A DNA stretch of 64,000 nucleotides from Oligoflexia bacterium (GCA_031292385.1 JARLHE010000014.1:1-64000); one strand, 5' to 3'; counted from the stretch's first letter, positions 29,763-38,843 are shown. Numbers and translations: made by a program. Notes: generated from the sequence alone by a model not told the origin.

Positions 29763-31358
29763 TTATTTCGCTTCGATCGATTGTAGCGCTTGCGCAGGGT
29801 TGTTCAGGGTGAGATAGCCCCGAACCCCCTCGGAATCGGCAGCGATCGAGTCAATGCTGAATCCTGCAGGAGCGCTGTAGAGCGCAGCCATTTGCGCCTT
29901 TTGAGTGATTGAGCTCGTTAAGGCGCTGCTGGCCAGATCGAGAACTCCATCCAATATCTGATTCATCAGGAAGCCGTTGCCGGTGGCCGCGAGATTTCTC
30001 TCGGTGAGCTTTGCTTTTGCGAGCACGATTTTCGAATGGTCAGTGGATGTCTGCAGATTGACATAAGCGCGAAAGCCTCCCTTGAGACCTCCGAAAAGCG
30101 GCACGCCTTGGATCGTGACGTCTGGGATGTCGACGTAGAATCCACCAGACTGATCGTAGCCGACGGTAGGGGCTTCCTTGAGTGAGAGTCTCATCTCGCC
30201 GCCGGGAAGTTTTTGGCCGGCGGCGGGGCAGCTGGTGAGCTTTTGCGTTTTGTTGAGGCAAAAGTCCATGGTCCCGGTGCCGCTTCTGTTTCTCGCAAGC
30301 TGAAAGACATTTTTGAACGCATCATTGAGGGATTGATCGGTCACTCCTAAGCCTAGGTCGTAAGTCGATGCGGCGGGTGCGTTTCCGGACGAAAAGTAGT
30401 TCGTGTCCCCCGAAGGGGCGTCTTGAGACTGCAGGCAGGCGACGCAAGTGTTGAGGAGCATGTCGATCGTATGGGTCGCTTGATCGGCTTCCAAGGCGCT
30501 CACTCTCAAGTCGACGTCGAGCGTGCTGGGCGTGTTCGAGAAGCGATTGGGAAGCGCGGCGTGCTTGATATCGACTGGCCGGCCGAAGAGGGGCAAGTTC
30601 GTTAAAGCCGCGTTCACCTTGGCGCTCACCAAGGGAAAGATTGCCGTGCTGAGCTGTGCCGAGATCGTTTGATTGAACAGATTCGTCGAGTCGTCCGAAG
30701 CCGCGACCTCCCCGATCGCGTTGATCAGATCCGCCGCGCCGGGCCCGTCACCCGCGGCTTGCGGACCTGTTGTGGGAGCATGGATCTGAATTGAGTTTTT
30801 TCCGATGAAAGCCCCGGTGCCGTTTGATTCGATCGTAAACGGATCGCCGGCATTGTTCGAAATGCGTGCGCTGAGCTTGAAATATGTTGGCGTGCTGTTG
30901 CGGCTGACGTTGCCGAAGGTGATTGTCACGTTATGGGCCGGCCCGATGTTCATCTGAACCGGCGAGGAAAGGCTCGCGTCAGCCTGGATTTGGAACTTCT
31001 GTATCGGGATGGATACCGAGCAGTTGAAGTTCTTGCAATAAGTGACCGGGGCGCCGGCCTGAATGGAAGTGATTTTCAGGTTCGTGAGCGAGACGACTCC
31101 CAAGCTTGTTTTCAGGTTCAGGTTTTTTGATTTCGCGTTTTCTATGCTGCCGGCGATCCAGGGAAGCTCGCTTTGAAGTTCGGAGCTGATGATTTTTTCG
31201 GTGCCGCTCGAGGTGAGCGCGACTTCGCTTTGGAGCGCAGGGCGCGAACCGCAATCGTTCGCCGCGCCGGAAGTAAGCGGAAGCAGGGCGGTCGTGAGCA
31301 GGGTGCTGATGGTTGCGAGGTGAAGGAGGTCGGCGCTTGAGGATCGTCTAAGGTGCAT
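29763..31358 (-). CDS. Large secreted protein of unknown function, possibly lipid-binding fold
   Basis: 531 aa with an N-terminal signal peptide (basic MHLRRS, hydrophobic LATISTLLTTALLPLTSGAA). The rest is beta-rich with scattered cysteines (CKNFNC, CVAC, CLNK, SCPA) that could pair in the periplasm. Repeated amphipathic strands, long Ala/Leu helices and two similar halves recall TULIP/BPI-like lipid-binding proteins, but this is only an impression of composition. It could also be an outer-membrane-anchored adhesin-like protein. It is convergent with rplQ; its 5' end faces another secreted protein across a 215 bp gap in which I see no clear feature beyond a TTGACG/AT-rich stretch. Confidence 0.7.
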   Translation of the reverse strand: MHLRRSSSADLLHLATISTLLTTALLPLTSGAANDCGSRPALQSEVALTSSGTEKIISSELQSELPWIAGSIENAKSKNLNLKTSLGVVSLTNLKITSIQAGAPVTYCKNFNCSVSIPIQKFQIQADASLSSPVQMNIGPAHNVTITFGNVSRNSTPTYFKLSARISNNAGDPFTIESNGTGAFIGKNSIQIHAPTTGPQAAGDGPGAADLINAIGEVAASDDSTNLFNQTISAQLSTAIFPLVSAKVNAALTNLPLFGRPVDIKHAALPNRFSNTPSTLDVDLRVSALEADQATHTIDMLLNTCVACLQSQDAPSGDTNYFSSGNAPAASTYDLGLGVTDQSLNDAFKNVFQLARNRSGTGTMDFCLNKTQKLTSCPAAGQKLPGGEMRLSLKEAPTVGYDQSGGFYVDIPDVTIQGVPLFGGLKGGFRAYVNLQTSTDHSKIVLAKAKLTERNLAATGNGFLMNQILDGVLDLASSALTSSITQKAQMAALYSAPAGFSIDSIAADSEGVRGYLTLNNPAQALQSIEAK

Positions 31359-31573
31359 TGTTTTTGATTGTAGAGCATGACCGGAGCCGCGGGACAGGGA
31401 TTTGCGGGCCGGTGTTTAATAAATTCGTGATTTCAAGATGTATAAAAAATTGACGGTGTTTAGAAGATTTACGCTTTTTTTCGAGAAGGATCCGTTCGCT
31501 CCGGAAATTTCGCTTAAGTTTCAATGATGAATTAATGGCGGTTCGGGGTCCGGCATTTGCTTGTTCTTTAGCT

Positions 31574-32941
31574 ATGAGTTCACGGCCGAAATTCTTGAAA
31601 TTAAGCGTTTTAATGCTTGTTTCGGGCTTGAGCAACGTCTCGAGCTTCGGTCTTGCCTATGCGCAGATGGCGGGCATAACGAGTCCGTCCGCTCCTTCTT
31701 CTTCTTTCGGGGCACGGGCTTCTTCGGCGAACCAGGTCGCCGTTCCTATTCAGTCCGAATCCTATCAGCGCGCGAACGAAAATCTTTCGACGCAGGCGAT
31801 CTATTTGCAAAATAGGATCAAGACGCTCGAGTCCGAGGACAGCGATGGACTTGCCGGCAGGTCGGACGAGCTGGCGGCGGAAACGCAGAATTTCTGCGAC
31901 GGCAGCTCCGGCGACAACGAAACTTGTCTCAAGAATTATATCGAAACCGAGAGGCGCCAGCTGAAGAGCTTGGAAGCCCCGATGATCCATAACGACACTT
32001 CGATCGTCAATCTCCAGAGCGACGCGGTCTGCGCCGGCAACGCGGCCGGGGTGAGCGGGGCCTGCAAGAACGGGCAGCAGTTGAATCCGTCCGCGCATAT
32101 GACCACGTTCGGCGTGAGCGTGTCGGCGGGCAAAACGGTTCAAGATCCACTTCAGCCGTATGTCCCGACGTTCGAGGATCTGAGTCGGAATTACAAATCG
32201 TCGGGCCCGGCTCCGATGGCGAGTTGGGTTCCGCAGGCGGTCGCGCCGCCCAATCCGGCGGACTATTACGAGACTGAAGCCGTGCTCGTCGATCCTTCGG
32301 ATCCCTCTAAAGGCACGGAAAACACCCTGGTCTTAGCGAACGGCAAACCGGTCGTGGGGCCCGGTTATGCGCAAGCCCTGGCAGAGTACAACAGCCATAA
32401 AGACGCTTACGCCAATTACGCCCAAGGCGTGGTGGGCTCCGCGCGAGCCGCGGCTCAAAGCAACGTTTTGCAAAACAACGCTCAGAACGGGCTCGTCGCG
32501 ACGGTGGGGGCCAATCCCTCAAGAGATGCTTCCAAGGATACGTCGCTGATCCGGCAAGACTACATCGCGGCTAGAAACCTGGTCGTCCAGACGTTCAATG
32601 GTGGCGGGCAGATCGCTCCGCCCGCGAAGTCGATCGCTTTCGGCCCGGCTTCCACGTCTTCCTCAGGCTTAGGCTCCGGCTCAGGTCAGCTGACGCCGCA
32701 GCAACAGGCTCAGCAACAGCAGGTCCAGGATAGGGCCACCGCGGACGCGGCCATAGGCAAAGAAGATGCGTTGAACCCTCCGTCCGCGCAAACGGCTAAT
32801 CGCTCGCTCGCCGGAAAGAGCTCGGTCGATTCGTTGTACATGGATCCTTCGGATATCGACGGTTTTCTCGCGCAGGATTTGCAGAATCAGCAACAGCTCG
32901 GCTCTCCGCAATACGCGGATCCGTACTCGCCTAGCAAGTGA
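31574..32941 (+). CDS. Secreted Gln/Ser/Ala-rich protein of unknown function
   Basis: ATG 31574 is preferred because MSSRPKFLKLSVLMLVSGLSNVSS gives a clean signal peptide (cleavage near AYAQ); the track start 31535 adds 13 residues and neither has a good Shine-Dalgarno. The mature protein of about 425 aa has a short predicted coiled coil (residues about 60-110 with NRIKTLESE), a few cysteines, a Pro/Ala/Ser-rich middle and a Gln-rich region (QQQAQQQQVQ) near the C-terminus. No family recognised. It ends two bases from the convergent anti-sigma gene. Confidence 0.7.
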   Translation: MSSRPKFLKLSVLMLVSGLSNVSSFGLAYAQMAGITSPSAPSSSFGARASSANQVAVPIQSESYQRANENLSTQAIYLQNRIKTLESEDSDGLAGRSDELAAETQNFCDGSSGDNETCLKNYIETERRQLKSLEAPMIHNDTSIVNLQSDAVCAGNAAGVSGACKNGQQLNPSAHMTTFGVSVSAGKTVQDPLQPYVPTFEDLSRNYKSSGPAPMASWVPQAVAPPNPADYYETEAVLVDPSDPSKGTENTLVLANGKPVVGPGYAQALAEYNSHKDAYANYAQGVVGSARAAAQSNVLQNNAQNGLVATVGANPSRDASKDTSLIRQDYIAARNLVVQTFNGGGQIAPPAKSIAFGPASTSSSGLGSGSGQLTPQQQAQQQQVQDRATADAAIGKEDALNPPSAQTANRSLAGKSSVDSLYMDPSDIDGFLAQDLQNQQQLGSPQYADPYSPSK

Positions 32942-32943
32942 GC

Positions 32944-33843
32944 TTACATTTGCGAGAGCCAGATGACGATTCTGGCTTGATGCGCGGGAAGCTCGCGCTT
33001 GGATTTGTTCATGTACCAGGTAAACGTTTCGCCTGCGGGGGAGTCGGCAAGCTCCGCCGGCGCCTTGGGCGCTATGGCCTGTAGCTGCTTTTTGAGGCTG
33101 GGTACGATGCTTTGAGGGACGAGCAGGTCGAATTGGATGCCGCCCGGGGCTTCGACGCCGCCGAGGCCCGGCGCATTCGTCGGAATGCGGAGATCGCGAA
33201 GCATTCGGACGATTTGCGGGCGGACTTCGTGAGGACTGTCGGTCTTGAGATTGAAGCGCCAAACTTCCGAGTTTCCGACGTGCAGGTTTGAGTCGTTGTC
33301 ATCCGAGTTTCCGGCCTCGTCTCCGCCGCTGTTGAAATCGTCGGACGGGGCTTCGGCGGCGGTGTCGGCCGAGGGGGCGGCGGCGCGGGTGAGGGGCACG
33401 GATGCGGATACGGTGTCGCTCGAGGGATCTTGCGTGCCGAAGTTCAGGGCTTGCGCGAATTCGCTTAAGTTACGGTCCATGCCTCGCTCATAGAGCGCGC
33501 GCAGCCGGGGGCCGGTTGAAATACCGAGCAGGATCATGAGAATGATTCCGGCGCCTTCGACCGAGGTTCGGATGTACCAGGGGACTTGCTCCCAGCGGGA
33601 GCGGCTGAAGGTCGCGAAATCGAGTCTGGGCAAGACCGCGGCGAGCGGGGACTTGCGGATCGGGATCGGAAGCGTCGACCGGGGCTGGGAGGCGATGGAG
33701 CTGATCAGCGCCCGGTAGTGCTTGTAGTGGTCAAGGCATTCGCGACACGAGTCCAGATGTTCGTCGGCCTCGGTTTTGGTCGCGCCCATGAGGGAACCGT
33801 CAAGATAATCGGAAGCGCGGTTTTGCCACTCAAAGCAGTTCAT
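32944..33843 (-). CDS. Anti-sigma factor, zinc-finger (ZAS) type with periplasmic domain
   Basis: 299 aa predicted inner-membrane regulator. The cytoplasmic N-terminus has the HLDSCRECLDHY zinc motif (HxxxCxxC, about residues 29-36) that holds an ECF sigma factor. A membrane segment VEGAGIILMILLGIS lies near residue 98. The linker is Asp/Ser/Ala-rich and the C-terminal domain (about 190-299), periplasmic by topology, is not recognised. Its ATG overlaps the stop of the upstream sigma gene (ATGA), the usual sigma/anti-sigma arrangement. Confidence 0.88.
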   Translation of the reverse strand: MNCFEWQNRASDYLDGSLMGATKTEADEHLDSCRECLDHYKHYRALISSIASQPRSTLPIPIRKSPLAAVLPRLDFATFSRSRWEQVPWYIRTSVEGAGIILMILLGISTGPRLRALYERGMDRNLSEFAQALNFGTQDPSSDTVSASVPLTRAAAPSADTAAEAPSDDFNSGGDEAGNSDDNDSNLHVGNSEVWRFNLKTDSPHEVRPQIVRMLRDLRIPTNAPGLGGVEAPGGIQFDLLVPQSIVPSLKKQLQAIAPKAPAELADSPAGETFTWYMNKSKRELPAHQARIVIWLSQM

Positions 33844-34331
33844 TGCCAGATCCAGTCCTCGAGCGCGCGCAGCGCCTGCTGTCGTCGCACTTTGAGCGAA
33901 CCCTCCGGGGCGCCCATCGCGGCCGAGATTTCGACGTAGGGAACGCCGTATTTGTCCCGTAAGAGAAGCAGGAGCTGATCTTCGGGGTTGAGCCGGTGGA
34001 AATAGCTGTCGAACCGGCGAAGGCGAGTCGTCGCGCCTTGGGCCGAATCGAGCTCGATCTGCTCGGAGGGAGTGAGCCGGCGCCCGAGCCGCGACGAATC
34101 CTTGCGAAGGCGCTCACATGCGATGCGAAGAATCCAGGCGCGCTCGTGATCGCGGAACTCCTGGCTCGCGCGGGTCTTCGAAACGGTTTTGAGGATCGAG
34201 CGGAAGGCGAGCTGCGCGTTGATGGGATTCCAAAGCACGGACTCGCAGAGATCGAAAAGCAGGTCTCCGTAATTTTTTACGATATCGTCGACTACGGATT
34301 TGGACGACGATTTGGAAAACAGCCGGACCAC
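33840..34331 (-). CDS. ECF-type RNA polymerase sigma factor
   Basis: Alternative sigma factor. The start is taken as GTG 34331, whose G is the last base of the TAG ending the HNH gene (TAGTG); the track ORF begins inside the HNH gene. The 163 aa product has sigma region 2 (VKNYGDLLFDLCESVLWN ... HERAWILRIACERL) and region 4 (LNPEDQLLLLLRDKYGVPYVEISAAMGAPEGSLKVRRQQALRAL) with the helix-turn-helix. The subgroup and target promoters are unknown. It is coupled to the downstream anti-sigma gene by ATGA. Confidence 0.88.
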   Translation of the reverse strand: MVRLFSKSSSKSVVDDIVKNYGDLLFDLCESVLWNPINAQLAFRSILKTVSKTRASQEFRDHERAWILRIACERLRKDSSRLGRRLTPSEQIELDSAQGATTRLRRFDSYFHRLNPEDQLLLLLRDKYGVPYVEISAAMGAPEGSLKVRRQQALRALEDWIWQ

Positions 34332-34852
34332 TAGTTTTCGCCCAGGCGTAAATAGATCCGCCAGCGCTCCGGAGTTTGGGTGAGCCCGAGCTGGAAATTC
34401 GCGGTCGGAAGCCAATTCGGCTGTTTCGGCTTGCGATGCAGCTGCATCCCGGCTTGGGCGGGCGTTCTTCCGCCTTTGCGCTGGTTGCAAGGCTTGCAGG
34501 CGGTGACGATGTTTTCCCAGCTTTTCTTTCCGCCCTGAACGATCGGAATGACGTGATCGAGAGTCAGGTGGTTTCGGTGAAATTGCTGATTACAGTATTG
34601 GCAGACATGGTTGTCGCGCAGAAAAATATTGGCGCGCGAAAAGCGCACGATATGCCGCTTTTTGGTGAGCGGAACATAGGTGAGGAGACGCAGCACGGCC
34701 GGCACTTTCATCGTCAGGCGTACCGTGCGGATTTCCTTTTCGGATTCCTCGACCACTTCGACTTTTCCCTGGAACAGCAATTGGATGGCGCGTTGCCAGG
34801 TTACAACGTGAAGGGGTTCGAAAGAGGCGTTGAGCACCAAAGCATGGCTCAT
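34331..34852 (-). CDS. HNH endonuclease family protein
   Basis: 173 aa if started at ATG 34852 (MSHALVLNASFEPLHVV), which fits the common N-terminus of this widespread HNH family; the track's TTG start overlaps the -35 box. The HNH core is CQYCNQQFHRNHLTLDHVIPIVQGGKKSWENIVTACKPCNQRKGGRTP: two CxxC zinc pairs, DH of the catalytic pair, and the Asn/His positions. The N-terminal region (VVTWQRAIQLLFQGKVEVVEE) is typical of this group. Its cellular role is not established. Transcribed with the sigma/anti-sigma pair. Confidence 0.9.
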   Translation of the reverse strand: MSHALVLNASFEPLHVVTWQRAIQLLFQGKVEVVEESEKEIRTVRLTMKVPAVLRLLTYVPLTKKRHIVRFSRANIFLRDNHVCQYCNQQFHRNHLTLDHVIPIVQGGKKSWENIVTACKPCNQRKGGRTPAQAGMQLHRKPKQPNWLPTANFQLGLTQTPERWRIYLRLGEN

Positions 34853-34858
34853 ACCTAT

Positions 34859-34888
34859 ATTATACCGGGGAGTTGCAAACAGATGCAA
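34859..34888 (-). promoter_or_regulatory. Promoter of the HNH-sigma-anti-sigma operon, leaderless layout
   Basis: On the minus strand: TTGCAT (34888-34883), 18 bases, perfect TATAAT (34864-34859), then six bases and ATG at 34852. The predicted transcription start is the A of the ATG, and no Shine-Dalgarno is available. Confidence 0.65.
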
Positions 34889-34908
34889 CTAGTTGGTACA
34901 GCTGAGGA

Positions 34909-35475
34909 ATGGCGCGTGGCAAGATCATGGCAATTACGGCGGGGGCTGTTTTAGCGCTAGCTGGCCTCTCTTATAGCGTTTATTGGTTTTCGGGCGGGAT
35001 TCGGGGCGGTCAAAGCGGGACAGGCACCGGGATGGCGGCGGATCGAATCGCTCCGCAATTTAAGCTGAAAGATGCCTTAAATCAGGAGGTTTCGCTCTCG
35101 CAGTTTCGAGGGCAGTTGACCTTGGTTCATTTCTGGGCGAGCTGGTGCCCGCCTTGCCTGGCGGAGCTGCCGAAGGTTTTGGAGCTTGCGCGTCAGTTTC
35201 AAGGCCGACCGTTTAAAATCGTTTTGATTAGCCTGGATGAGAACTGGAAGGATGCCGCGAAAGCATTGCCGGCGGGCCCGCTTCCTTCCAATATCGTTTC
35301 GTTGATCGACCCGACCTCGAAGGTTGCCGAAGAATACGGCTCCTACCAGTTTCCTGAAAGCTATCTGCTCGATCCCAGTCAAAAGATTGTCACCAAGTGG
35401 GTAGGCGGCCAGGCTTGGGATAGCGAGCCGATCCATAAGCTTCTGGAACGCCTGATGGGCGCCGTGTCCGGTTAG
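34909..35475 (+). CDS. TlpA/ResA-type membrane-anchored thioredoxin
   Basis: 188 aa. A single N-terminal membrane segment (AITAGAVLALAGLSYSVYWF) anchors a periplasmic thioredoxin domain. FKLKDALNQEVSLSQFRGQLTLVHFWASWCPPCLAELP is the AhpC/TSA-Redoxin signature, with WCPPC active-site cysteines and a cis-Pro region FPESYLLD. Such proteins reduce cytochrome c maturation substrates or other periplasmic disulfides. ATG 34909 has GAGGA directly adjacent; the alternative ATG is at 34927. It is divergent from the HNH gene. Confidence 0.9.
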   Translation: MARGKIMAITAGAVLALAGLSYSVYWFSGGIRGGQSGTGTGMAADRIAPQFKLKDALNQEVSLSQFRGQLTLVHFWASWCPPCLAELPKVLELARQFQGRPFKIVLISLDENWKDAAKALPAGPLPSNIVSLIDPTSKVAEEYGSYQFPESYLLDPSQKIVTKWVGGQAWDSEPIHKLLERLMGAVSG

Positions 35476-35581
35476 ACACTCCTAAGTGACTAAAAACTAG
35501 CGCTTTTCGTTCAAGTTTTAGGCAGCTCTGTCCGAAGAGTCTACATCACAGACGCAACGAACTGAGAAAGGCGCCCGCTTT

Positions 35582-37168
35582 ATGATCAATTGGGAAGAGC
35601 TAAAACATATTCACGTGATCAGAAAACTCGAGGAGATTCTCGGTCAATGGTTTAGCACGGACATTCTCTTTGTCGACGAGCGCGGACAGATTCGCAATCA
35701 CGATGCGCTGGAGCGCAAACATGAATACCGCAATCCGCTTTCGACGATGTTCTTTTCGCGCGAGCACGGACGCCAGCTCATGGCGCGCGCCGTGACCGAG
35801 GCGAACGAAAAACTTTATCATACGAAGGAGCCTCACGTCGTGGTGACGGGGCCCGCCGGCGTCGAAAGCGTCGTTGTTTCGAGGATTCAGGTGGAAAACG
35901 AGTTTTTGGGTACCGTTTTCGCCTACTGCTACGCGGACACCCCGGTGACCGAGGAAAAGCTGCGCGCCGGCCGCCAGGCGATGGAAGCGCTCGGCTTTGA
36001 CGGCGCGGTATTCGAGAAGGCCGCGAAGGATCTTCGCGCGCTCAACGAGGGCGAGAAGAAATACTACTACGAGCTGATCGATCTCGTGGCGCAAGAGATC
36101 GTCGCGTTCCATACCGAGATCACCAAGCGCGAAGAGCGCATCAGCGCGCTCAATAACCAGCTGGGCACGCGCTACAGCTACGATCAGATGATCGGCAAAT
36201 CGAAGCCGATGCAAGAGCTGTATGCGATGCTCGACAAGATCAAAAACTCGGAATCGACCGTTTTGATCCAAGGCGAGAACGGTACCGGTAAGGAACTGAT
36301 CGCCCGGGCGATTCACTTTAATTCGCCGCGCAAAGACGCGCAGTTCGTGACGGTGAACTGCTCGGCTTTCAACGAGAACTTGCTCGATAGCGAGCTCTTC
36401 GGTCACGTGAAGGGATCGTTCACCGGCGCCGTGAAAGACAAAAAAGGCCTCTTTGAATCGGCCGACAAGGGAACGCTTTTCCTCGACGAAATCGGCGATA
36501 TGTCGCCCACCATGCAGGTCAAGCTTTTGCGCGTGATCCAGCAGGGCGAGCTGACCCCGGTCGGCGGGACGGAAGTTCGCAAGGTCGACGTGCGGGTCGT
36601 GGCCGCCACGAACAAAGACCTGAAGGACATGATCGAGCAAGGCACGTTCCGCGAAGATCTTTACTATCGCATCAACGTGATCAATTTGGTTGTCCCGCCC
36701 CTGCGCGATCGCAAGGAAGACATCCCGGTGCTGGTCGAGCATTTCATGAACCGCGGCTGCAAGGAAAAGGGCGTCCCGATGAAGATGCTCGCCAAGCGCG
36801 CGATGGAGAAAATCTTCGATTATCCGTGGCCAGGCAATATCCGCGAGCTCGAAAACGAGATGGAACGCCTCATCGTCCTGTCGGGCGACGAAGTGCGCGT
36901 GGCCGCCGACCTGCTTTCGCAGCGAATCCGTGATTTCGGCGAAGGCGGTAAGGTCCAGGGCGTCCGCGTAGCGGGCAAGCTGAAAGACGCGCTCGAAGAG
37001 CTTGAGAAGACCATGATTCGCGAAGGCTTGCGCCGCACGAATTGGAACAAAAGCCGGCTTGCCAAAGAGCTCGGTATTTCACGCGCCGGCCTGATCATGA
37101 AGGTCGAGAAATACGGTCTCGACAAGCGCCGTCTGCCTCGTCAGCCGGGAACGGGCGAGGCGGCTTAA
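35582..37168 (+). CDS. Sigma-54-dependent transcriptional activator
   Basis: 528 aa enhancer-binding protein. The N-terminal ~170 residues form a sensory region resembling the PocR/GAF-like type (LGQWFSTDILFVDERGQI, VVVTGPAGVESVVVSRIQVENEFLGTVF), followed by a short coiled linker. The AAA+ domain has Walker A GENGTGKE, the sigma-54 contact loop GSFTGA (variant of GAFTGA), Walker B FLDEIGDM and the R-finger region. The C-terminal Fis-type HTH is NWNKSRLAKELGISRAGLIMKVEKYGL. No target operon is adjacent and the ligand is unknown. Confidence 0.93.
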   Translation: MINWEELKHIHVIRKLEEILGQWFSTDILFVDERGQIRNHDALERKHEYRNPLSTMFFSREHGRQLMARAVTEANEKLYHTKEPHVVVTGPAGVESVVVSRIQVENEFLGTVFAYCYADTPVTEEKLRAGRQAMEALGFDGAVFEKAAKDLRALNEGEKKYYYELIDLVAQEIVAFHTEITKREERISALNNQLGTRYSYDQMIGKSKPMQELYAMLDKIKNSESTVLIQGENGTGKELIARAIHFNSPRKDAQFVTVNCSAFNENLLDSELFGHVKGSFTGAVKDKKGLFESADKGTLFLDEIGDMSPTMQVKLLRVIQQGELTPVGGTEVRKVDVRVVAATNKDLKDMIEQGTFREDLYYRINVINLVVPPLRDRKEDIPVLVEHFMNRGCKEKGVPMKMLAKRAMEKIFDYPWPGNIRELENEMERLIVLSGDEVRVAADLLSQRIRDFGEGGKVQGVRVAGKLKDALEELEKTMIREGLRRTNWNKSRLAKELGISRAGLIMKVEKYGLDKRRLPRQPGTGEAA

Positions 37169-37177
37169 AGTACCGCT

Positions 37178-38098
37178 TTATTCGAAGTCCTTGAGGGCCT
37201 TCTTCAGCTTTTTGATCAGGCGCTTATTGAACTTCTTCAGCCAGTTTCCGCGTCGAACGGGGAGCTCCGATTCCTTCGCCTGCTTGAGCATGTCTTCGGC
37301 CGAGACCCGGTAGAGAGTCGATAGGATTTTCCCATAGTACGGCTTGTTTTCAGGCTTCGAAAGGTACTGATTCCAGATAAAGCTCCGCACCGGATTGAGC
37401 GTGTGGTGGGGGTCGGTCTTTTCCGGGGTGGAGAGAAGCTCCGTCGCGGTGGAGGCGCGTCTTTTCGCGAATTCCTTCACCGAAAGATTCACCGTGAAGT
37501 CGCGCCCGAAATTGCCTTCCATCGGCTTCAGCGCTTTTGCCATGGCCTTCGGGTCGTCCGCTTCGATGACGGCCAGCGTGTCCGCTAGGAGCTCTTCATA
37601 GTCCGTGGAACGGTAGAGCCCCGGAGGCGCCGCTGGCCGGGGGCCGGTCATTCGTTCTTTCTCGGTCAGAGCGTTCCACTGTTTCCATGCGGGCGCATAG
37701 CGCTCCATGTTTCGCTTGAAGAGGGCATGGCCATACTCGTGCGAGAGAGTGGCTTCCAAATCCTGTTCGTCTTTCGGAGGCCACGCCAAAAAGATTTGAA
37801 ACGAGCTGATTGAATCCGCGCGCGCGTCATGTGGCCTGACCAACGTGATCTTGATTTGCCGGGCCGGCTCCAGGTCTCCGATGAGCGTGCGGTTGATTCG
37901 ATCGATGATTTCTTTCATCCGCTCGGCGGACGCGCCTTTGGCCCACCCGGGAAAGGGGTCGATGACGACGCGGGTGGCGCCGGAGAGATCGCCAAGCTCG
38001 GAGAGAACACAGCTTGTCTCCACGGCGTAGGCACCCGGGGCTGCCGCGAGCAGGAGGGCGATCAAAGCGCTCGTGCCGAGAAATCGCCCGGAGTTCAT
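37178..38098 (-). CDS. Secreted putative zincin metallopeptidase
   Basis: 306 aa with signal peptide (LIALLLAAAPGAYA). The central LEATLSHEYGHALF is an HExxH zinc-binding/catalytic helix, and YEELLADTLAV about 55 residues later supplies a candidate third ligand Glu/Asp, the gluzincin/aspzincin layout. The C-terminus is Lys/Leu-rich. No named family recognised; peptidase activity is inferred from the motif only. It follows the sigma-54 activator convergently, with a 9 bp gap, and is followed on its own strand by the barrel gene upstream. Confidence 0.7.
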   Translation of the reverse strand: MNSGRFLGTSALIALLLAAAPGAYAVETSCVLSELGDLSGATRVVIDPFPGWAKGASAERMKEIIDRINRTLIGDLEPARQIKITLVRPHDARADSISSFQIFLAWPPKDEQDLEATLSHEYGHALFKRNMERYAPAWKQWNALTEKERMTGPRPAAPPGLYRSTDYEELLADTLAVIEADDPKAMAKALKPMEGNFGRDFTVNLSVKEFAKRRASTATELLSTPEKTDPHHTLNPVRSFIWNQYLSKPENKPYYGKILSTLYRVSAEDMLKQAKESELPVRRGNWLKKFNKRLIKKLKKALKDFE

Positions 38099-38101
38099 GA
38101 A

Positions 38102-38779
38102 TCAGTTTCTCATGAAGCCGAACGGATAACGGAAGCCGTCATACTCGTTGGACTTGTGGCCGCCGCCTGAATTATCGCCGTAATAGCCGAAGTGAAAGCG
38201 CATGAGCACGCCTGCCGACATGGCGGGTGAGGGGCCGTTGCCGTCCGGGTTTTTTACGAACTGGGCGTTGCCGAAGGCACCCAGCGAGAATTCCGGGGTG
38301 ATGGGCCAGAGGAGTCCCGCTTCCGCCAGCACGCTGCTGGATCCGACCGCTCGGGCCGCGCTCGCGGAAGTGCCGGATCCCTGGCTTTGCCAGACCCACG
38401 GAGTATAACCGCCCGTGAAGTACAGGCGGGTGATTTGAAGTCTCAATGCGGGGTAGACAGTGAGCAGGCTCAGGGAATTGCCCGTCGTGCTGCCGTTCGC
38501 GGACGCGTAATCCTGGACTAAACCCAGCTGCAGCTCGATGGGGCCGCCGCTCGAAAAATTGACGAAAAGCGATGAGTTGAGGTTGTAGCCCATCGACGTC
38601 GAGGAATCGCCCGGGCCGAAAGCGTCGAGGCTCTGCATTTTCGCGACGCCGCCGCCTGCGTCGACATAAAACGAGCCCGCGTGAGCAAGCTTCATACTTG
38701 CTCCCAAACTTGCTAAAGAACTTGCGACCGTCGCCGCCGCGTAAAAAATGATTCTTAACTCACCGAGCCGGATACGCAC
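38102..38779 (-). CDS. Putative small outer-membrane barrel protein
   Basis: The GTG at 38779 gives VRIRLGELR then a hydrophobic run ending SMKLAHAGS, a plausible signal peptide; the track start (38857) lies inside the divergent tamA-like coding region. The mature ~190 residues alternate Gly/Ser/Tyr-rich strands (LYFTGGYTPWVW, LGAFGNAQFV, MRFHFGYYG) typical of 8-strand barrels. The C-terminus (FGFMRN) does not end in Phe. No family assigned. Its stop lies 3 bases before the zincin start, so the two form a unit. Confidence 0.65.
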   Translation of the reverse strand: MRIRLGELRIIFYAAATVASSLASLGASMKLAHAGSFYVDAGGGVAKMQSLDAFGPGDSSTSMGYNLNSSLFVNFSSGGPIELQLGLVQDYASANGSTTGNSLSLLTVYPALRLQITRLYFTGGYTPWVWQSQGSGTSASAARAVGSSSVLAEAGLLWPITPEFSLGAFGNAQFVKNPDGNGPSPAMSAGVLMRFHFGYYGDNSGGGHKSNEYDGFRYPFGFMRN

Positions 38780-38843
38780 TTCTTTAGAGTATCGCTTTGG
38801 ATGCAGGGGCGCAAATTCACGCGCCACCGCTCTTTTTTGCGCG

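Noticed and set aside
33840-34490. Longer 216 aa version of the sigma factor
   Set aside because: The first 53 codons lie in the HNH gene and look non-homologous; the GTG at 34331 gives a standard ECF length.
35476-35581. Possible sigma-54 promoter before the sigma-54 activator gene
   Set aside because: No TGGCAC-N5-TTGCA pattern is present in the gap.
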